A stretch of DNA of 64,000 nt from Peribacillus deserti (GCF_002863585.1 NZ_PGUY01000008.1:1-64000), one strand, 5' to 3'; positions 9,516-19,131 are shown, numbered from the stretch's first letter. Notes: generated from the sequence alone by a model not told the origin. A program made the numbers and translations.

Positions 9516-9791
9516 ATGTATTTTATTAGATGATGACTAGTTTTGCCACTCTTTTTTTACCCTTCTGTGTATACTTAATTCTAAATTAGGGTACCCAAAT
9601 TAAAAAAAGTCCTGAACGGACTGTTAAACTGCCTGGGCAGGCGCGGTTTCGCATACCTATTATTATTTTTCACCTGCTGATTTCTTATTTTTTTATTGGA
9701 TAATTATAGTAATTTCACTTAAATTCCATATGTACCGATCCCTGTTTTTGTTATGATAAAGATACGATTCTCAGGTAGAAGGAGGGTATGT

Positions 9792-11477
9792 ATGACTTTA
9801 GAAGGCAGGATTGAAGAATTAGAACGTAAGATTGAGAGGCTGGAGCATCAAGTATACATCCTATCTGGAAAAGGGGAACAGCCTATCACTAAGGCCACAC
9901 CCATTATAAAACCAGCAGCCGATAAGCTTTGGCATGATAAGACCAAAGCTGCTGCAAAACAGCCAAGGCAACAGGTAAAACCTTCAGCATCGGTTTCGAA
10001 CGAACCGGTAGATTATGAAAAGTTGCTTACTCAAGTCTGGCTTCCGAGAATTTTTATATTTGTTTTGTTAATTGGTTTGGTATGGGGATTTAAAGCAGCT
10101 TCTGATTACGGATTCATCAACCCTGCTGTTAAATGTATTGCAGGATTCTTAATTTCCTTCTTATTAATCTGGCTTGGCCTAAACCAATTGAAGCACCAGA
10201 GGGATAGACTCGGACAGGTCTTGCTCGGAGGGTCAATATCCTTATTGATGCTTACTACTTTTGCTATGACCAACCTGTATGGAATGGTATCCTCAAATAC
10301 CGCATTCTTGTTACATGTAATTTGGATTATGCTGGGCATTTACTTCACCCAAAAGTTTCGATCAGAAGCACTTGCTATTCTCAATGTTATTGGAGGATTT
10401 CTAGTTCCTTTCCTTATTGGGAGCAGATCAGGAAATATAGTGTTATTCACAGCTTATGAAACTCTCCTTTATCTCACCTTCCTGTATTTGTCGATCTCAT
10501 TCAAATATGTGAAACTATACTTTACGTCTGCCATTTTACTTAATTTAGTACTAGCCTTTTACAGTATGATCGCCCTATTTGCTGGTGCAGAGCATGCGAT
10601 TCTGACGTGTGCCATTATGATACAGCATGCCTTTTTAGCTGCGGCCTTTTTATCGCACAATGAATTTATGAAGCAGCAGGCTGGAACTGTCTTTGCCAGC
10701 TTCGCTGTCACTTATGCCTGGGTTCGTTTTGGATTCAGTGAACAAGGAATCACAGTTTTCCTTGTACTAGCTATGGCTGTTTATATAGGCGTGTCCATAT
10801 ATGCATATTATAAAAAGCTCCAGTATCAATGGACTGTCTCTTCCATTCTTTCGATACTAGCATTATTTTTCTTGATTTACCACGTCTTTGCTGAACCATT
10901 TATACCGTTAGTTCTATTGATGGAGGGAACATTGGCCGTATATCTGGGGCAGAAGCTTCGAACAAGGCTTCATCAAATTACAGGATATATCATATTTTTC
11001 ATTGGTACATTCATGACTTTAACTGCAGACATCCCTGAAGTCTTATCAATAGAAACGATGTCATGGATTGCGTTTTTCTCCGCCTTTTTGTTTCTCTGGA
11101 GTGCCGTTGTTAGAGACCAGCCATTAAAACAAGATGATAAACAGGTTCTTTCTGTTGCGGCTGCGCTAGTTTTGACACTACTAGGGCTTTACTTTTTAAC
11201 CATGGAAACGATTCTGCTAACACAAGATCTAACCATTAATTCACAGCACCTGATCCTTTCCGCTGTATGGTGTTTATATGCTCTGGCGGTAATTGCCTAC
11301 GGTTTCTTAAAAGGCTTGAAGATAGCCAGGTATACGGGGATCGGCCTTTTACTTCTGACTTTATTGAAGCTCCTCTTCTTCGATATTCCAAGTGTCTCAA
11401 TGCTTGTTCGTGCTATTTTATTTATGGGATTGGGCTCAATCGGTTTACTGGTTTCTAGAATTTTTTATAAAAAGTAA
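9792..11477 (+). CDS. DUF2339 polytopic membrane protein
   Basis: From the ATG at 9792, preceded by GAAGGAGGG, this is a 561-residue protein. An N-terminal coiled coil (EGRIEELERKIERLEHQ) is followed by a charged linker to about residue 75, then some 14 closely packed hydrophobic helices to the C-terminus. This matches the DUF2339 family of predicted membrane proteins, whose function is not established. No enzymatic motif is visible. It is a single gene followed by a strong terminator. An earlier ATG at 9753 has no ribosome binding site. Confidence 0.85.
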   Translation: MTLEGRIEELERKIERLEHQVYILSGKGEQPITKATPIIKPAADKLWHDKTKAAAKQPRQQVKPSASVSNEPVDYEKLLTQVWLPRIFIFVLLIGLVWGFKAASDYGFINPAVKCIAGFLISFLLIWLGLNQLKHQRDRLGQVLLGGSISLLMLTTFAMTNLYGMVSSNTAFLLHVIWIMLGIYFTQKFRSEALAILNVIGGFLVPFLIGSRSGNIVLFTAYETLLYLTFLYLSISFKYVKLYFTSAILLNLVLAFYSMIALFAGAEHAILTCAIMIQHAFLAAAFLSHNEFMKQQAGTVFASFAVTYAWVRFGFSEQGITVFLVLAMAVYIGVSIYAYYKKLQYQWTVSSILSILALFFLIYHVFAEPFIPLVLLMEGTLAVYLGQKLRTRLHQITGYIIFFIGTFMTLTADIPEVLSIETMSWIAFFSAFLFLWSAVVRDQPLKQDDKQVLSVAAALVLTLLGLYFLTMETILLTQDLTINSQHLILSAVWCLYALAVIAYGFLKGLKIARYTGIGLLLLTLLKLLFFDIPSVSMLVRAILFMGLGSIGLLVSRIFYKK

Positions 11478-11480
11478 AGA

Positions 11481-11505
11481 AAGGCACGGCTTTCTGCCGT
11501 GCCTT
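11481..11505 (+). terminator. Terminator after the DUF2339 gene
   Basis: AAGGCACGGC and GCCGTGCCTT form a perfect stem around TTTCT, starting four bases past the stop codon. Confidence 0.85.
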
Positions 11506-11523
11506 CCCTTATTGACGTTATAG

Positions 11524-11868
11524 TCAATTTTGCTGATCCGGATGATGATGCTTCCAATTGTTCTTTTCGGACATATGCCTTGGCATAAATCCTTCTTTTT
11601 CAAGCATGCTGTAATGTTCGTCCATACGATTGATGATTCGTTGCCCTTTTTCCTCAGTCAGCACTCCAAATTCGATGTACTTTGAGATTAAGCGTTTCTT
11701 TTCAGTCAAAATATTTTTGTGGATGACCGACAGTTCTTCCTTCTGCTGCTGAGTCAGCTTCACCTCATCTGTATTCACTATTTCTGTTTCTGCATTTACA
11801 GTTGTAAGACCACCTGTCCCTAAAAGAACGAGAACAGCCATGATTAAAATGTGCTTCACTTTTTTCAT
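11524..11868 (-). CDS. DUF2680 (YckD-like) secreted small protein
   Basis: The start at 11868 follows AAAGGAGGAATAT. It gives a 114-residue protein with a clear signal peptide (residues 1 to about 26, ending VNA). The mature part holds the DUF2680 motif, a helical segment LTQQQKEELSVIHKNILTEK followed by KYIEFGVLTEEKGQRI. The tail is His-rich (KHHHPD). YckD of B. subtilis is the best-known member. Its role is unknown, probably at the cell envelope. The longer frame to 11928 lacks a ribosome binding site. Confidence 0.82.
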   Translation of the reverse strand: MKKVKHILIMAVLVLLGTGGLTTVNAETEIVNTDEVKLTQQQKEELSVIHKNILTEKKRLISKYIEFGVLTEEKGQRIINRMDEHYSMLEKEGFMPRHMSEKNNWKHHHPDQQN

Positions 11869-12104
11869 AAAATATTCCTCCTTTGGAAGTAGTATGAGAA
11901 AAAAGTTCCACATTATTCGTCTAATCATGGATTTCCTGAAAACTTATTCGGGTGAATCATTGGTATACCAATAATAGATTAAGCAATCGTCCAGCTTGAA
12001 TATCTAACTTTATTACCACTTTACCCTGCGAACAAATTCTCATTCTTCCAAAATGTTTGGAGGAAATTAGTATACTTATATTGAAAAAGATATAGAAGTG
12101 AAAA

Positions 12105-12127
12105 AGACACTCTATTATCGAGTGCCT
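12105..12127 (-). terminator. Terminator overlapping the stop of the 97-residue protein gene
   Basis: On the minus strand GCACTC and GAGTGTC pair around GATAATA and are followed by TTTTT. The stop codon at 12115-12117 lies within the loop region. Confidence 0.65.
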
Positions 12128-12408
12128 TCTTTATCTATAGGATAATTATCTGAATCGGGGGAAACCATTCCACCAGCGCCTGCGGTAAGTACATCCGGAT
12201 CAGCATTTTTGGGCTGATTTGGAAGAGATCCTTTGTCATATGGCCGGCTGTTTAGATTGCCTGAAGTCTCCCCAGTCCCTGTTTCAGTTATTGCAGCTAC
12301 TTGAAATCCGGTGTCTTTTAAATGTTCCTTCAATTGTGTGAAAACATCTACTTTACCTTCTTGAAAGGAACTTTCATCATACTTTATTTCAACTTGAATG
12401 GATTTCAT
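12115..12408 (-). CDS. Hypothetical 97-residue protein
   Basis: Not recognised. The first 45 residues form a predicted beta-alpha-beta pattern (KSIQVEIKYDESSF, then VFTQLKEHLKDTGFQVAAI). The remaining half is hydrophilic, Gly/Pro/Asp/Asn-rich and probably disordered. The ATG follows a strong AAGGAGG site. A sigma-B-like promoter is placed upstream, which would make it a general-stress protein. It is divergent from the MBL hydrolase gene. Confidence 0.65.
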   Translation of the reverse strand: MKSIQVEIKYDESSFQEGKVDVFTQLKEHLKDTGFQVAAITETGTGETSGNLNSRPYDKGSLPNQPKNADPDVLTAGAGGMVSPDSDNYPIDKEGTR

Positions 12409-12443
12409 GCTGTCGCCTCCTTATATATATTTGTATTCTTCAT

Positions 12444-12469
12444 TTTCCCTTTCCGTATGGAAGTGAAAC
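12444..12469 (-). promoter_or_regulatory. Possible sigma-B promoter of the 97-residue protein gene
   Basis: On the minus strand GTTTCA and GGGAAA are separated by 14 bases, 36 bases upstream of the start codon. This fits the sigma-B pattern GTTTAA-N12-14-GGGWAW with one -35 mismatch. Confidence 0.4.
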
Positions 12470-12495
12470 ACACATTATACAAAGCGGGTGAATTT

Positions 12496-13455
12496 ATGAT
12501 TAATAGAGAATTGGTAGAATCCAGTCATTTTACTATTGATAAACTGGGGGAAGGAATTTTTGCAGCAATAGCGAAAGGCGGCGGTGGAGCAGTTTCGAAT
12601 GCCGGTATTATTGATTTAGGAGATAAGACGCTGATCTTTGATACGTTTAATTCCCATCATGCTGCCCTTGATTTAGCCGAAACTGCCGAAAAACTTACAA
12701 ACAAGCCCGTCTCGTTTGTCATTAATAGCCATTGGCACGGAGATCATATCAGAGGGAATCAATGCTTTCGTGGAGCACCCATCATAGCTTCACTGGCTAC
12801 GAGAACTAAAATGATTGAAACTCATCCTGAGAGAATTTCTGATCAAAAGGCAAAAATTCCACAGCTGCTGGCTCACATTGAAAAGCTGGAAAAGGAATGT
12901 AAAACAGAGCAAGATTCAGCTAAGGCTAAAAAATTGCGTATTCAGCTGGATTTTTTAAAAGAGATTGAAAGCTCACTTCCTAAACTTGAGTTTACCCCGC
13001 CAAACATAACATTTGAACAGAGAATGATTTTTTCCGGTGAATCAAAGACCGCTATTCTGCAAACGTATGGCGGCGGTCATACGGTATGTGATGCCTTTCT
13101 CTATCTGCCTGACGAAAAAATCCTCTTTGCAGGAGATTTAGTACAGGTTCAAAATCATCCATTACTTTCCGACGGCAGCCCCGATGTTTGGCTGGCCATT
13201 CTTCAGAAACTTAGGAATTTAGAAGTTCACCATGTGGTCCCAGGACATGGTCCAGTTGGTACCTCCTCAGCTATTGAAAATATCAGGCATTACATAGCAT
13301 CCGCATTTGAATTAGCAGTATTTTCAGCTGAAAAGGGTAAAGACCTGCAGTGTGTTGAAATTCCTGGTCCCTTTCAAGACTGGGAGGCTGGAGACCTATT
13401 CTACAAGAACCTTGAATTCTTACAGCGGAAAAACCTCCATCATGGTCTAAGATAA
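12496..13455 (+). CDS. MBL-fold metallo-hydrolase
   Basis: From the ATG at 12496 this is a 319-residue metallo-beta-lactamase-fold hydrolase. It has the binuclear zinc motif SHWHGDH near residues 85-91, further ligands in GGGHTVCD, FAGDL and VPGHGP, and a helical insertion around residues 120-165 that is rich in Lys/Glu and probably coiled coil. The architecture resembles the subfamily that includes quinoprotein-relay SoxH-like and lactonase-like enzymes. The substrate cannot be told. The open frame extends to 12322, but the upstream part overlaps the divergent gene and lacks a ribosome binding site. Confidence 0.85.
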   Translation: MINRELVESSHFTIDKLGEGIFAAIAKGGGGAVSNAGIIDLGDKTLIFDTFNSHHAALDLAETAEKLTNKPVSFVINSHWHGDHIRGNQCFRGAPIIASLATRTKMIETHPERISDQKAKIPQLLAHIEKLEKECKTEQDSAKAKKLRIQLDFLKEIESSLPKLEFTPPNITFEQRMIFSGESKTAILQTYGGGHTVCDAFLYLPDEKILFAGDLVQVQNHPLLSDGSPDVWLAILQKLRNLEVHHVVPGHGPVGTSSAIENIRHYIASAFELAVFSAEKGKDLQCVEIPGPFQDWEAGDLFYKNLEFLQRKNLHHGLR

Positions 13456-13459
13456 TAGA

Positions 13460-13483
13460 GCAGCCCTTCTTCGGAAGGGCTGC
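13460..13483. terminator. Shared terminator between convergent genes
   Basis: GCAGCCCTTC and GAAGGGCTGC form a perfect stem with a TTCG tetraloop, between the MBL gene stop and the ligase gene stop. Confidence 0.8.
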
Positions 13484-13490
13484 AGCAATG

Positions 13491-15056
13491 TTAGTACCTG
13501 TCAGAATAGATGGTTTCAAGTTCTTTCCGCAGCTGGAATTTGAGAACCTTTCCGCTGGCATTACGCGGCAGGACATCTACAAACACATACCTTCTCGGCC
13601 TTTTAAAATTTGCCAGCCTGCTGCTGCTTTTACAGAATTCATCTAATTCTTCCTCTGTAAGGGCGTCATTCTTCTTCACAACAATCGCTGTTACCGATTC
13701 ACCCCAGCGGTCATGCGGTTCTCCAATAACGGCTGCATCCAATACACCTTCATGCTCATATAAAGTGTCTTCAACTTCACGGGGATAAATATTCTCGCCT
13801 CCGCTGATGATCATGTCATCGACTCTATCCTTTACATAGAGGAAGCCATCTTCATCCAGGTAACCGATATCTCCAGAATGATACCAGCCCTTATACAAAG
13901 CCTTTTGTGCAGCTTCTTCCCTTTTGTAGTATCCCTTCATCATACACGGGCCTTGAACAATAATTTCCCCTGGTTCATATGGAGGCAGAATGTCATCCGG
14001 CTCAGAAGGCCCTTCTTCATTCGGCTTCACAATCCGTATGTCATGATTTAAGGCAGCCTGGCCTGCAGAACCTGCTTTTCGTATTTGGTCGTCGTTCGAC
14101 AGAAACGTGATGGCTGGCCCCATTTCTGTCATCCCGTATGCCTGCACAAGATCGGCACCGAGCTTTTCCCGGCAGGTTCTTACAAGAGCGGGTGCCATAG
14201 GGGCCGCACCATACAGCCCCAGCCTGAGGGATGAAACATCATATTCACTTAAGTTTTCTTGAAGCATCATATTCCACATGGTAGGAGCTGCAAATAAGAT
14301 TGATATTTTTTCCGATTCAATCAATTGAAGGACTTTCCTGGGATTAAATTGATGCAGCACGACACTGCTTGCTCCTGCATGCACCCTCGGCAGAAAGGCA
14401 CAATGCAGCTCAGCGCAGTGAAACATAGGTGCCGTTATTAATCCCCGATCCTTGGAAGTTATGCCAGTAGCTGTAATACATAATAAACTTTGTTCAGCCA
14501 TATCCCGATGAGAATGCATCACACCCTTTGGTCTCCCTGTCGTACCACTGGTATACATAATTGCGTATAGGTCCGTTTCATTCACTTCAATGGAAACAGG
14601 AGCGCTTGGCGCTAAAGCCTTTTTGTCGTAGTAATTCTGTGCGAATGCTGGTGTCCGTTCGTCTATGAACCAGAATGAAATATGGGGGAACCTATTTTCA
14701 ATAGAAGCAATGACTGGTTGTGTTGCCTCTTCAAATAACACGATTTTAGGCTGGGCATCCTCTAAAATAAAGGCTGTTTCTTCTGAGGTGAGGCGAAAGT
14801 TAATCGGGTTAAACACGGCACCGATCTTAGCGCAGGCAAAATAAGCAGTTGCCAGCTCCCCTGTGTTAAATAGATAGGTAGAAATTAGATCGCCCTTTTT
14901 TACCCCGGCAGCAAGGAATGCATTGGCTAATGCATCTACTTCATCCTGCCATTCTTTATAGGTCAGCCGTTTATTTTTTCGCACATCATACAGCGCTTCC
15001 CGGTGAGGGTATTTCTTTACGGTTAAGTCAAAAATATGTCCGATCGTAACTCCCAT
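13491..15056 (-). CDS. Fatty acyl-CoA ligase (AMP-binding, class I adenylate-forming)
   Basis: An adenylate-forming ligase of 521 residues that activates a carboxylic acid with ATP and CoA. The motifs are the P-loop YTSGTTGRPKGVMHSH near residue 168, YGMTEMGP near 310, GWYHSGDIGYLDEDG near 396, and KDRVDDMIISGGENIYPREVE near 412. The catalytic lysine is in the C-terminal NASGKVLKFQLR. The start is set at the ATG at 15056, eight bases after GGGAGG. The ATG two codons earlier is too close to that site. It is the last gene of the SDR, acyl-CoA dehydrogenase, thiolase and ligase operon, so a fatty or branched acyl substrate is likely. Confidence 0.9.
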   Translation of the reverse strand: MGVTIGHIFDLTVKKYPHREALYDVRKNKRLTYKEWQDEVDALANAFLAAGVKKGDLISTYLFNTGELATAYFACAKIGAVFNPINFRLTSEETAFILEDAQPKIVLFEEATQPVIASIENRFPHISFWFIDERTPAFAQNYYDKKALAPSAPVSIEVNETDLYAIMYTSGTTGRPKGVMHSHRDMAEQSLLCITATGITSKDRGLITAPMFHCAELHCAFLPRVHAGASSVVLHQFNPRKVLQLIESEKISILFAAPTMWNMMLQENLSEYDVSSLRLGLYGAAPMAPALVRTCREKLGADLVQAYGMTEMGPAITFLSNDDQIRKAGSAGQAALNHDIRIVKPNEEGPSEPDDILPPYEPGEIIVQGPCMMKGYYKREEAAQKALYKGWYHSGDIGYLDEDGFLYVKDRVDDMIISGGENIYPREVEDTLYEHEGVLDAAVIGEPHDRWGESVTAIVVKKNDALTEEELDEFCKSSSRLANFKRPRRYVFVDVLPRNASGKVLKFQLRKELETIYSDRY

Positions 15057-15121
15057 ACTCATAACCTCCCAAAATGTTTTATGGTAAAACTGGTATACCT
15101 AAAACGCCAGACAAGCTCCTC

Positions 15122-16279
15122 TTATTCTCCCACTATTCTTTCAATGATGGTGGCATTTGCCATCCCATGCCCCTCGCACATCGTCTGAAGGCCGTACTTA
15201 CCGTTTATCCGCTCCAATTCATGGATCATGGAAACCATAAGTCTGGCACCGCTCGCACCCAGTGGATGTCCAAGCGCTATTGCCCCGCCATTGGGATTAA
15301 GTCTGCGGGGATCAGCACCTGTTTCCTCGAGCCAGGCCATAGGAACGGATGCAAAAGCTTCATTGACTTCAAAAACATCGATATCTGAAAGAGAAAGGCC
15401 GGACTTTTCAAGTGCTTTTTTGGTAGCCGGTATCGGCCCGGTCAGCATCATAGTGGGATCTGAACCAACTACAACCCGGGTATGAATTTTAAATCTCGGT
15501 TTAAGTCCCAGTTCCTCCGCTTTTTCTCGGGACATGATCAATAAGCAGGCTGCACCATCACTTATTTGAGAGGAATTTCCAGCCGTAACCACACCCTCTT
15601 CCATGAAAGCTGGTCTTAAGCTGGCTAATGCCTGTAAAGAGCTATCCTTCCTTGGCCCGGAGTCCTCCCGGATGATTTCGCCGGTTCCATCCTCGAGCTT
15701 TATTTCAATCGGGAATGTCTCTTTCTCAAAATATCCCTGTTCCTGAGCGTGCAGCGCCTTCTGGTGGCTGTGAAGGGCAAAGATATCCAGTTCTTCCCTT
15801 GAAAAGTCATAGTGGTCGGCAATCCTTTCAGCGGAAAGCCCCTGATGAATCACTTCATATTTTTCCGTATACGCGGATGAGGGCCTGGCTCCCTGGTAAT
15901 TGGAACCAATCGGAATACGTGACATACTTTCTACCCCACCGGCAATCACTATATCCATATCACCTGAAAGAATGGCCTGTGCCGCAAAATGGACCGCCTG
16001 CTGGCTGGACCCGCACTGCCTGTCAATAGTGGTTCCAGGAACTTCAATCGGCAGGCCTGCCATCAGGGAGGCGACCCGGGCTATGTCACCCGCCTGTTCT
16101 CCTACCTGGGAAACGCAGCCCATGATCACATCTTCAACCAATGATGGATCAATCTGTGTACGGTGAATCAACTCCTTCAGAGTAAGCGCTAACAATTCAT
16201 CCGGACGTATATCCTTAAGGGACCCTTTTTTTCTGCCAACAGGTGTCCTGACTCCTTCTACAATTACGGCTTCCCTCAT
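15122..16279 (-). CDS. Thiolase (acetyl-CoA C-acyltransferase)
   Basis: A 385-residue thiolase that cleaves 3-ketoacyl-CoA to acetyl-CoA and a shortened acyl-CoA, or works in reverse. The nucleophile Cys is in DRQCGSSQQAV near residue 88. The second signature NGGAIALGHPLGASGARL near 329-346 carries the catalytic His. The C-terminal CEGHGMANATIIER carries the second catalytic Cys. It usually reads CxGxG, and here the variable position is His. The length is normal for degradative thiolases. It sits 17 bases after the acyl-CoA dehydrogenase gene in the same direction. Confidence 0.92.
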   Translation of the reverse strand: MREAVIVEGVRTPVGRKKGSLKDIRPDELLALTLKELIHRTQIDPSLVEDVIMGCVSQVGEQAGDIARVASLMAGLPIEVPGTTIDRQCGSSQQAVHFAAQAILSGDMDIVIAGGVESMSRIPIGSNYQGARPSSAYTEKYEVIHQGLSAERIADHYDFSREELDIFALHSHQKALHAQEQGYFEKETFPIEIKLEDGTGEIIREDSGPRKDSSLQALASLRPAFMEEGVVTAGNSSQISDGAACLLIMSREKAEELGLKPRFKIHTRVVVGSDPTMMLTGPIPATKKALEKSGLSLSDIDVFEVNEAFASVPMAWLEETGADPRRLNPNGGAIALGHPLGASGARLMVSMIHELERINGKYGLQTMCEGHGMANATIIERIVGE

Positions 16280-16296
16280 AGTTATTCCCCCTATAT

Positions 16297-17439
16297 CTAT
16301 AAACCTAGATTTTTAGCAATAATGAGCTTCATGATTTCATTGGTTCCTGCATAAATACATGCTGCCGGTATGTCACGATACCTTCTGGCAATCTCATATT
16401 CTTCCATGTAGCCATATCCGCCGTGGAGCTGCATACATACGGAGGCCGTCTGCTTCGCCATTTCTGTTAATTTCCATTTAGCCATAGAAACCTTTGTTAC
16501 AATATTTTCTCCCTTCAGATGATCGGCAATTAAAGAATCTAAAAAGGTACGGCCGATTTCAATTTCAGTGGCCATCTCAGCAATTTTAAACTGATTATGC
16601 TGAAAGGAACTGATTTTCTTGCCAAAAGCTTCCCGGGATTTTACATAATCAATGGTCATCCGCAGCATTTCTTCAGATGCCGTTTGTGCCGCAATGGCGA
16701 CAACCAGCCTCTCCTGCTGTAATTTCTCCATCATATAAGAAAAACCCATTCCCTCTTGGCCAATTAAATGGTTCACAGGAACCCTGCATTCTTCGAAAAT
16801 TAATTCTGCCGTATCCTGCGAATGTAGTCCTATCTTGTTTAGCTTCCTCCCCCTTGTAAAGCCCTCCTGATTTCTTTCGACTGCGATCAGGCTGATTCCT
16901 TTATGACGTGGAACGGCATGAGTATCTGTCTTACAGGCTACGATTACCAGATCAGCATGGATTCCATTCGTAATAAACGTTTTTTGTCCATTCAGAACAT
17001 AATAATCTCCATCTCTTTTTGCGGTCGCAGCTATCCCGGCAAGGTCAGATCCAGCTCCGGGCTCAGTCATCGCAATCGCTGTGATGATATCTCCGGAAAG
17101 GCATCCTGGCAGCCACCTTTGCTTCTGCTCCTCGGTCCCATAGGCAGTTATATACGGAACTACAATATCGTTATGTAAACTGATTCCTACGAGTCCCGAA
17201 CCCACCCGTTCCAGTTCTTCATTGATCACCACTGAATAACCCCAGTCCGTCCCGCTCCCCCCGTATCTTTCTTCAACATCTGGACAAAGAAAGCCCTCGC
17301 TGCCAAGCTTTAACCAGAAGTCCCTTGGGATCATCCTGTTTTCCTCCCAGGTCCTGTAAAAAGGAAGGGCTTCTTTTTCTAAAAATTTCCGGAATGAACG
17401 CCTGAACATTTGATGTTCATCATGAATGTACGGATGCAT
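16297..17439 (-). CDS. Acyl-CoA dehydrogenase
   Basis: A 380-residue FAD flavoprotein that introduces the alpha-beta double bond into acyl-CoA and passes electrons to ETF. The motifs are AMTEPGAGSDLAG near 124-136, GQKTFITNG near 153-161, QLHGGYGYMEEYEIARRYRD near 339-358, and YAGTNEIMK with the catalytic-base Glu near 370. The ATG follows AAGGAGACTACTCT. It is the second gene of the operon, after the SDR gene. Confidence 0.93.
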   Translation of the reverse strand: MHPYIHDEHQMFRRSFRKFLEKEALPFYRTWEENRMIPRDFWLKLGSEGFLCPDVEERYGGSGTDWGYSVVINEELERVGSGLVGISLHNDIVVPYITAYGTEEQKQRWLPGCLSGDIITAIAMTEPGAGSDLAGIAATAKRDGDYYVLNGQKTFITNGIHADLVIVACKTDTHAVPRHKGISLIAVERNQEGFTRGRKLNKIGLHSQDTAELIFEECRVPVNHLIGQEGMGFSYMMEKLQQERLVVAIAAQTASEEMLRMTIDYVKSREAFGKKISSFQHNQFKIAEMATEIEIGRTFLDSLIADHLKGENIVTKVSMAKWKLTEMAKQTASVCMQLHGGYGYMEEYEIARRYRDIPAACIYAGTNEIMKLIIAKNLGL

Positions 17440-17473
17440 AGAGAGTAGTCTCCTTCTTTTAAGTTTTGATTCT

Positions 17474-18241
17474 TTAATATGGCTGCATACGGATTGCTCC
17501 GTCCAATCTTATAACCTCTCCGTTCAACATCGTGTTTTCTATGATAGATTCTACCATTTTTGCAAACTCAGAAGGCCGGCCGAGCCGTGATGGAAAAGGA
17601 ACCGTCTTTCCTAACGATTCTCTAGCTTCCTCAGGCAGTGTTTCAAACATTGGGGTATAAAATAAGCCTGGAGCTATAGCCATCACTCTAATACCGGCAG
17701 ACGCAAATTCCCTGGCAAGCGGAAGAGTCATGCCTACTATACCGCCTTTTGAAGCACTGTAAGCGGCTTGTCCCACCTGGCCTTCGAAGGCTGCCACTGA
17801 TGCGGTATTAATAATGACACCTCTTTCCTGTTCATCGTTTGGCTCGTTTTCTGCCATACATGCAGCAGCCAGTCTCAGCACATTAAAGCTTCCTATTAAA
17901 TTAACCTGAATCACTTTTGAAAAGGATTCTAAATCATGTATCCCTTTTTTACCTAGTACCTTTCTTCCGATGACAATGCCTGCACAATTGACAACTGTAT
18001 TTATACTGCCAAACGCAGTGATTGCTGTGTTTAAGGACGATGTTACCTGTTCTTCACAAGTAACGTCGGTCTCCAGGTACAATACACGTTCTCCTAATTC
18101 CTCAGCCAGCTTTTCGCCGCGTTCCTTTGAGCGATCAAGGATGACAGCCTTTCCTCCTTGAGCCGCTAAATGTTTTACAGCCGCTTCTCCTAACCCGGAA
18201 GCTCCGCCTGTAACAACAGCGACACAATCTTGAATATTCAT
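17474..18241 (-). CDS. SDR-family 3-hydroxyacyl-CoA dehydrogenase (type II-like)
   Basis: A 255-residue short-chain dehydrogenase with the NAD-binding TGGASGLG near residues 11-18, Asp at the end of strand 2 (ILDRS, NAD preference), NCAGIV, catalytic Ser in [11 protein letters not shown], and YSASKGG with Tyr and Lys. The C-terminal [13 protein letters not shown] is characteristic of the type II 3-hydroxyacyl-CoA dehydrogenase (HSD10-like) group. It is the first gene of the beta-oxidation-like operon and is preceded by GGAGGAGG. It would oxidise 3-hydroxyacyl-CoA, the substrate step before the thiolase. Confidence 0.88.
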   Translation of the reverse strand: MNIQDCVAVVTGGASGLGEAAVKHLAAQGGKAVILDRSKERGEKLAEELGERVLYLETDVTCEEQVTSSLNTAITAFGSINTVVNCAGIVIGRKVLGKKGIHDLESFSKVIQVNLIGSFNVLRLAAACMAENEPNDEQERGVIINTASVAAFEGQVGQAAYSASKGGIVGMTLPLAREFASAGIRVMAIAPGLFYTPMFETLPEEARESLGKTVPFPSRLGRPSEFAKMVESIIENTMLNGEVIRLDGAIRMQPY

Positions 18242-18675
18242 AGAATCCTCCTCCGACTACTAACTTTTTAAAAATGTGCGAGTGAAGACAATATAGGCAG
18301 GATGTAATTCGTTATATGATTCATATGTATGGGGTACTTTGAGAACTATGCCTCTATGATGCGGAAAAATCGCTGGGTAGATCTAAGGTGAGGGAAAAAC
18401 TAGTAAATTTCTGAAAAGTCTTACTATTATAGTACCAAATTTGAAGATCTTTAGGCTACTTTTTGGTTATAGAATCCATGTCTTGTGTTCAGCCCGAATT
18501 TTAAAATCTCTTTTTACTGTACTGATATACGCGAATCGCCCCAGCCTGGCGTGATCATGTTTCCTGTACGGTACAGCCCAGCCCTTGGGATGGCCGTGCC
18601 CAAAATCAATCCAAGCCAGCCATTATCCGGAGGAATTCCGTACGTCAATCATCCAACAGCATAATCAGTAAGAGA
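18242..18675. other. Intergenic stretch, possible coding debris
   Basis: This contains the promoter side of the beta-oxidation operon. A minus-strand open stretch at 18514-18645 reads YGIPPDNGWLGLILGTAIP and GLYRTGNMITPGWGDSRIS before a stop. It looks protein-like but was not recognised and has no start, so it is at most a gene remnant. Confidence 0.35.
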
Positions 18676-18829
18676 AAAGCATAAGGGCTGGTGGATAAGC
18701 ATAAAGCTCCATACATAAGCATAGGAAGAAGGCAGATAATCATAAACATGGTAAACCTAAGCATAAAACTAAGAAACATAAGCATAAGCCTTTAACTTAT
18801 AAGCATATCTCCTTAAAAGGTAAGCATAA
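18676..18829. repeat. Phased array of the TAAGCATAA motif (array 1)
   Basis: Eight copies of the 9-mer TAAGCATAA, or one-base variants, start at about 18676, 18695, 18715, 18738, 18757, 18779, 18801 and 18821. The spacing is 19-23 bases with unrelated sequence between. The same motif recurs in arrays at 30259-30480 (degraded), 32178-32349 and 58937-59112 (opposite orientation). Confidence 0.75.
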
Positions 18830-19131
18830 ACCCTATTTTGTGTTTCTAAATCCTTTACATTTAATAAAAACTTCTTCCAAAAATCCTGTTTTTCCAGAGC
18901 TGGGAGTCAGTTTGAAAAAAAGGTACCAAATTCTGCATCCATCCACAAAAAATACTTGTTATTAGATAAAAATGAACCATAAATTCCCCGTGCTTTTTCG
19001 CAGTCGTGCGGCATCATATATTCAAACGCCAGTGGAAAAAAAATAAATCCGCTTTCCTTTTTAAAAAACGGACTTCTCGTAACTAAAACCATGTATTTTC
19101 TCCACATTCTGAACAGTCCCAATTAGAACTG

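Noticed and set aside
18514-18645. Minus-strand protein-like stretch (YGIPPDNGWLG...)
   Set aside because: It lacks a start and ribosome binding site and was not recognised. It is noted as possible debris only.
18907-19122. 71-codon minus-strand frame
   Set aside because: No good ribosome binding site and an irregular composition. It may be chance.
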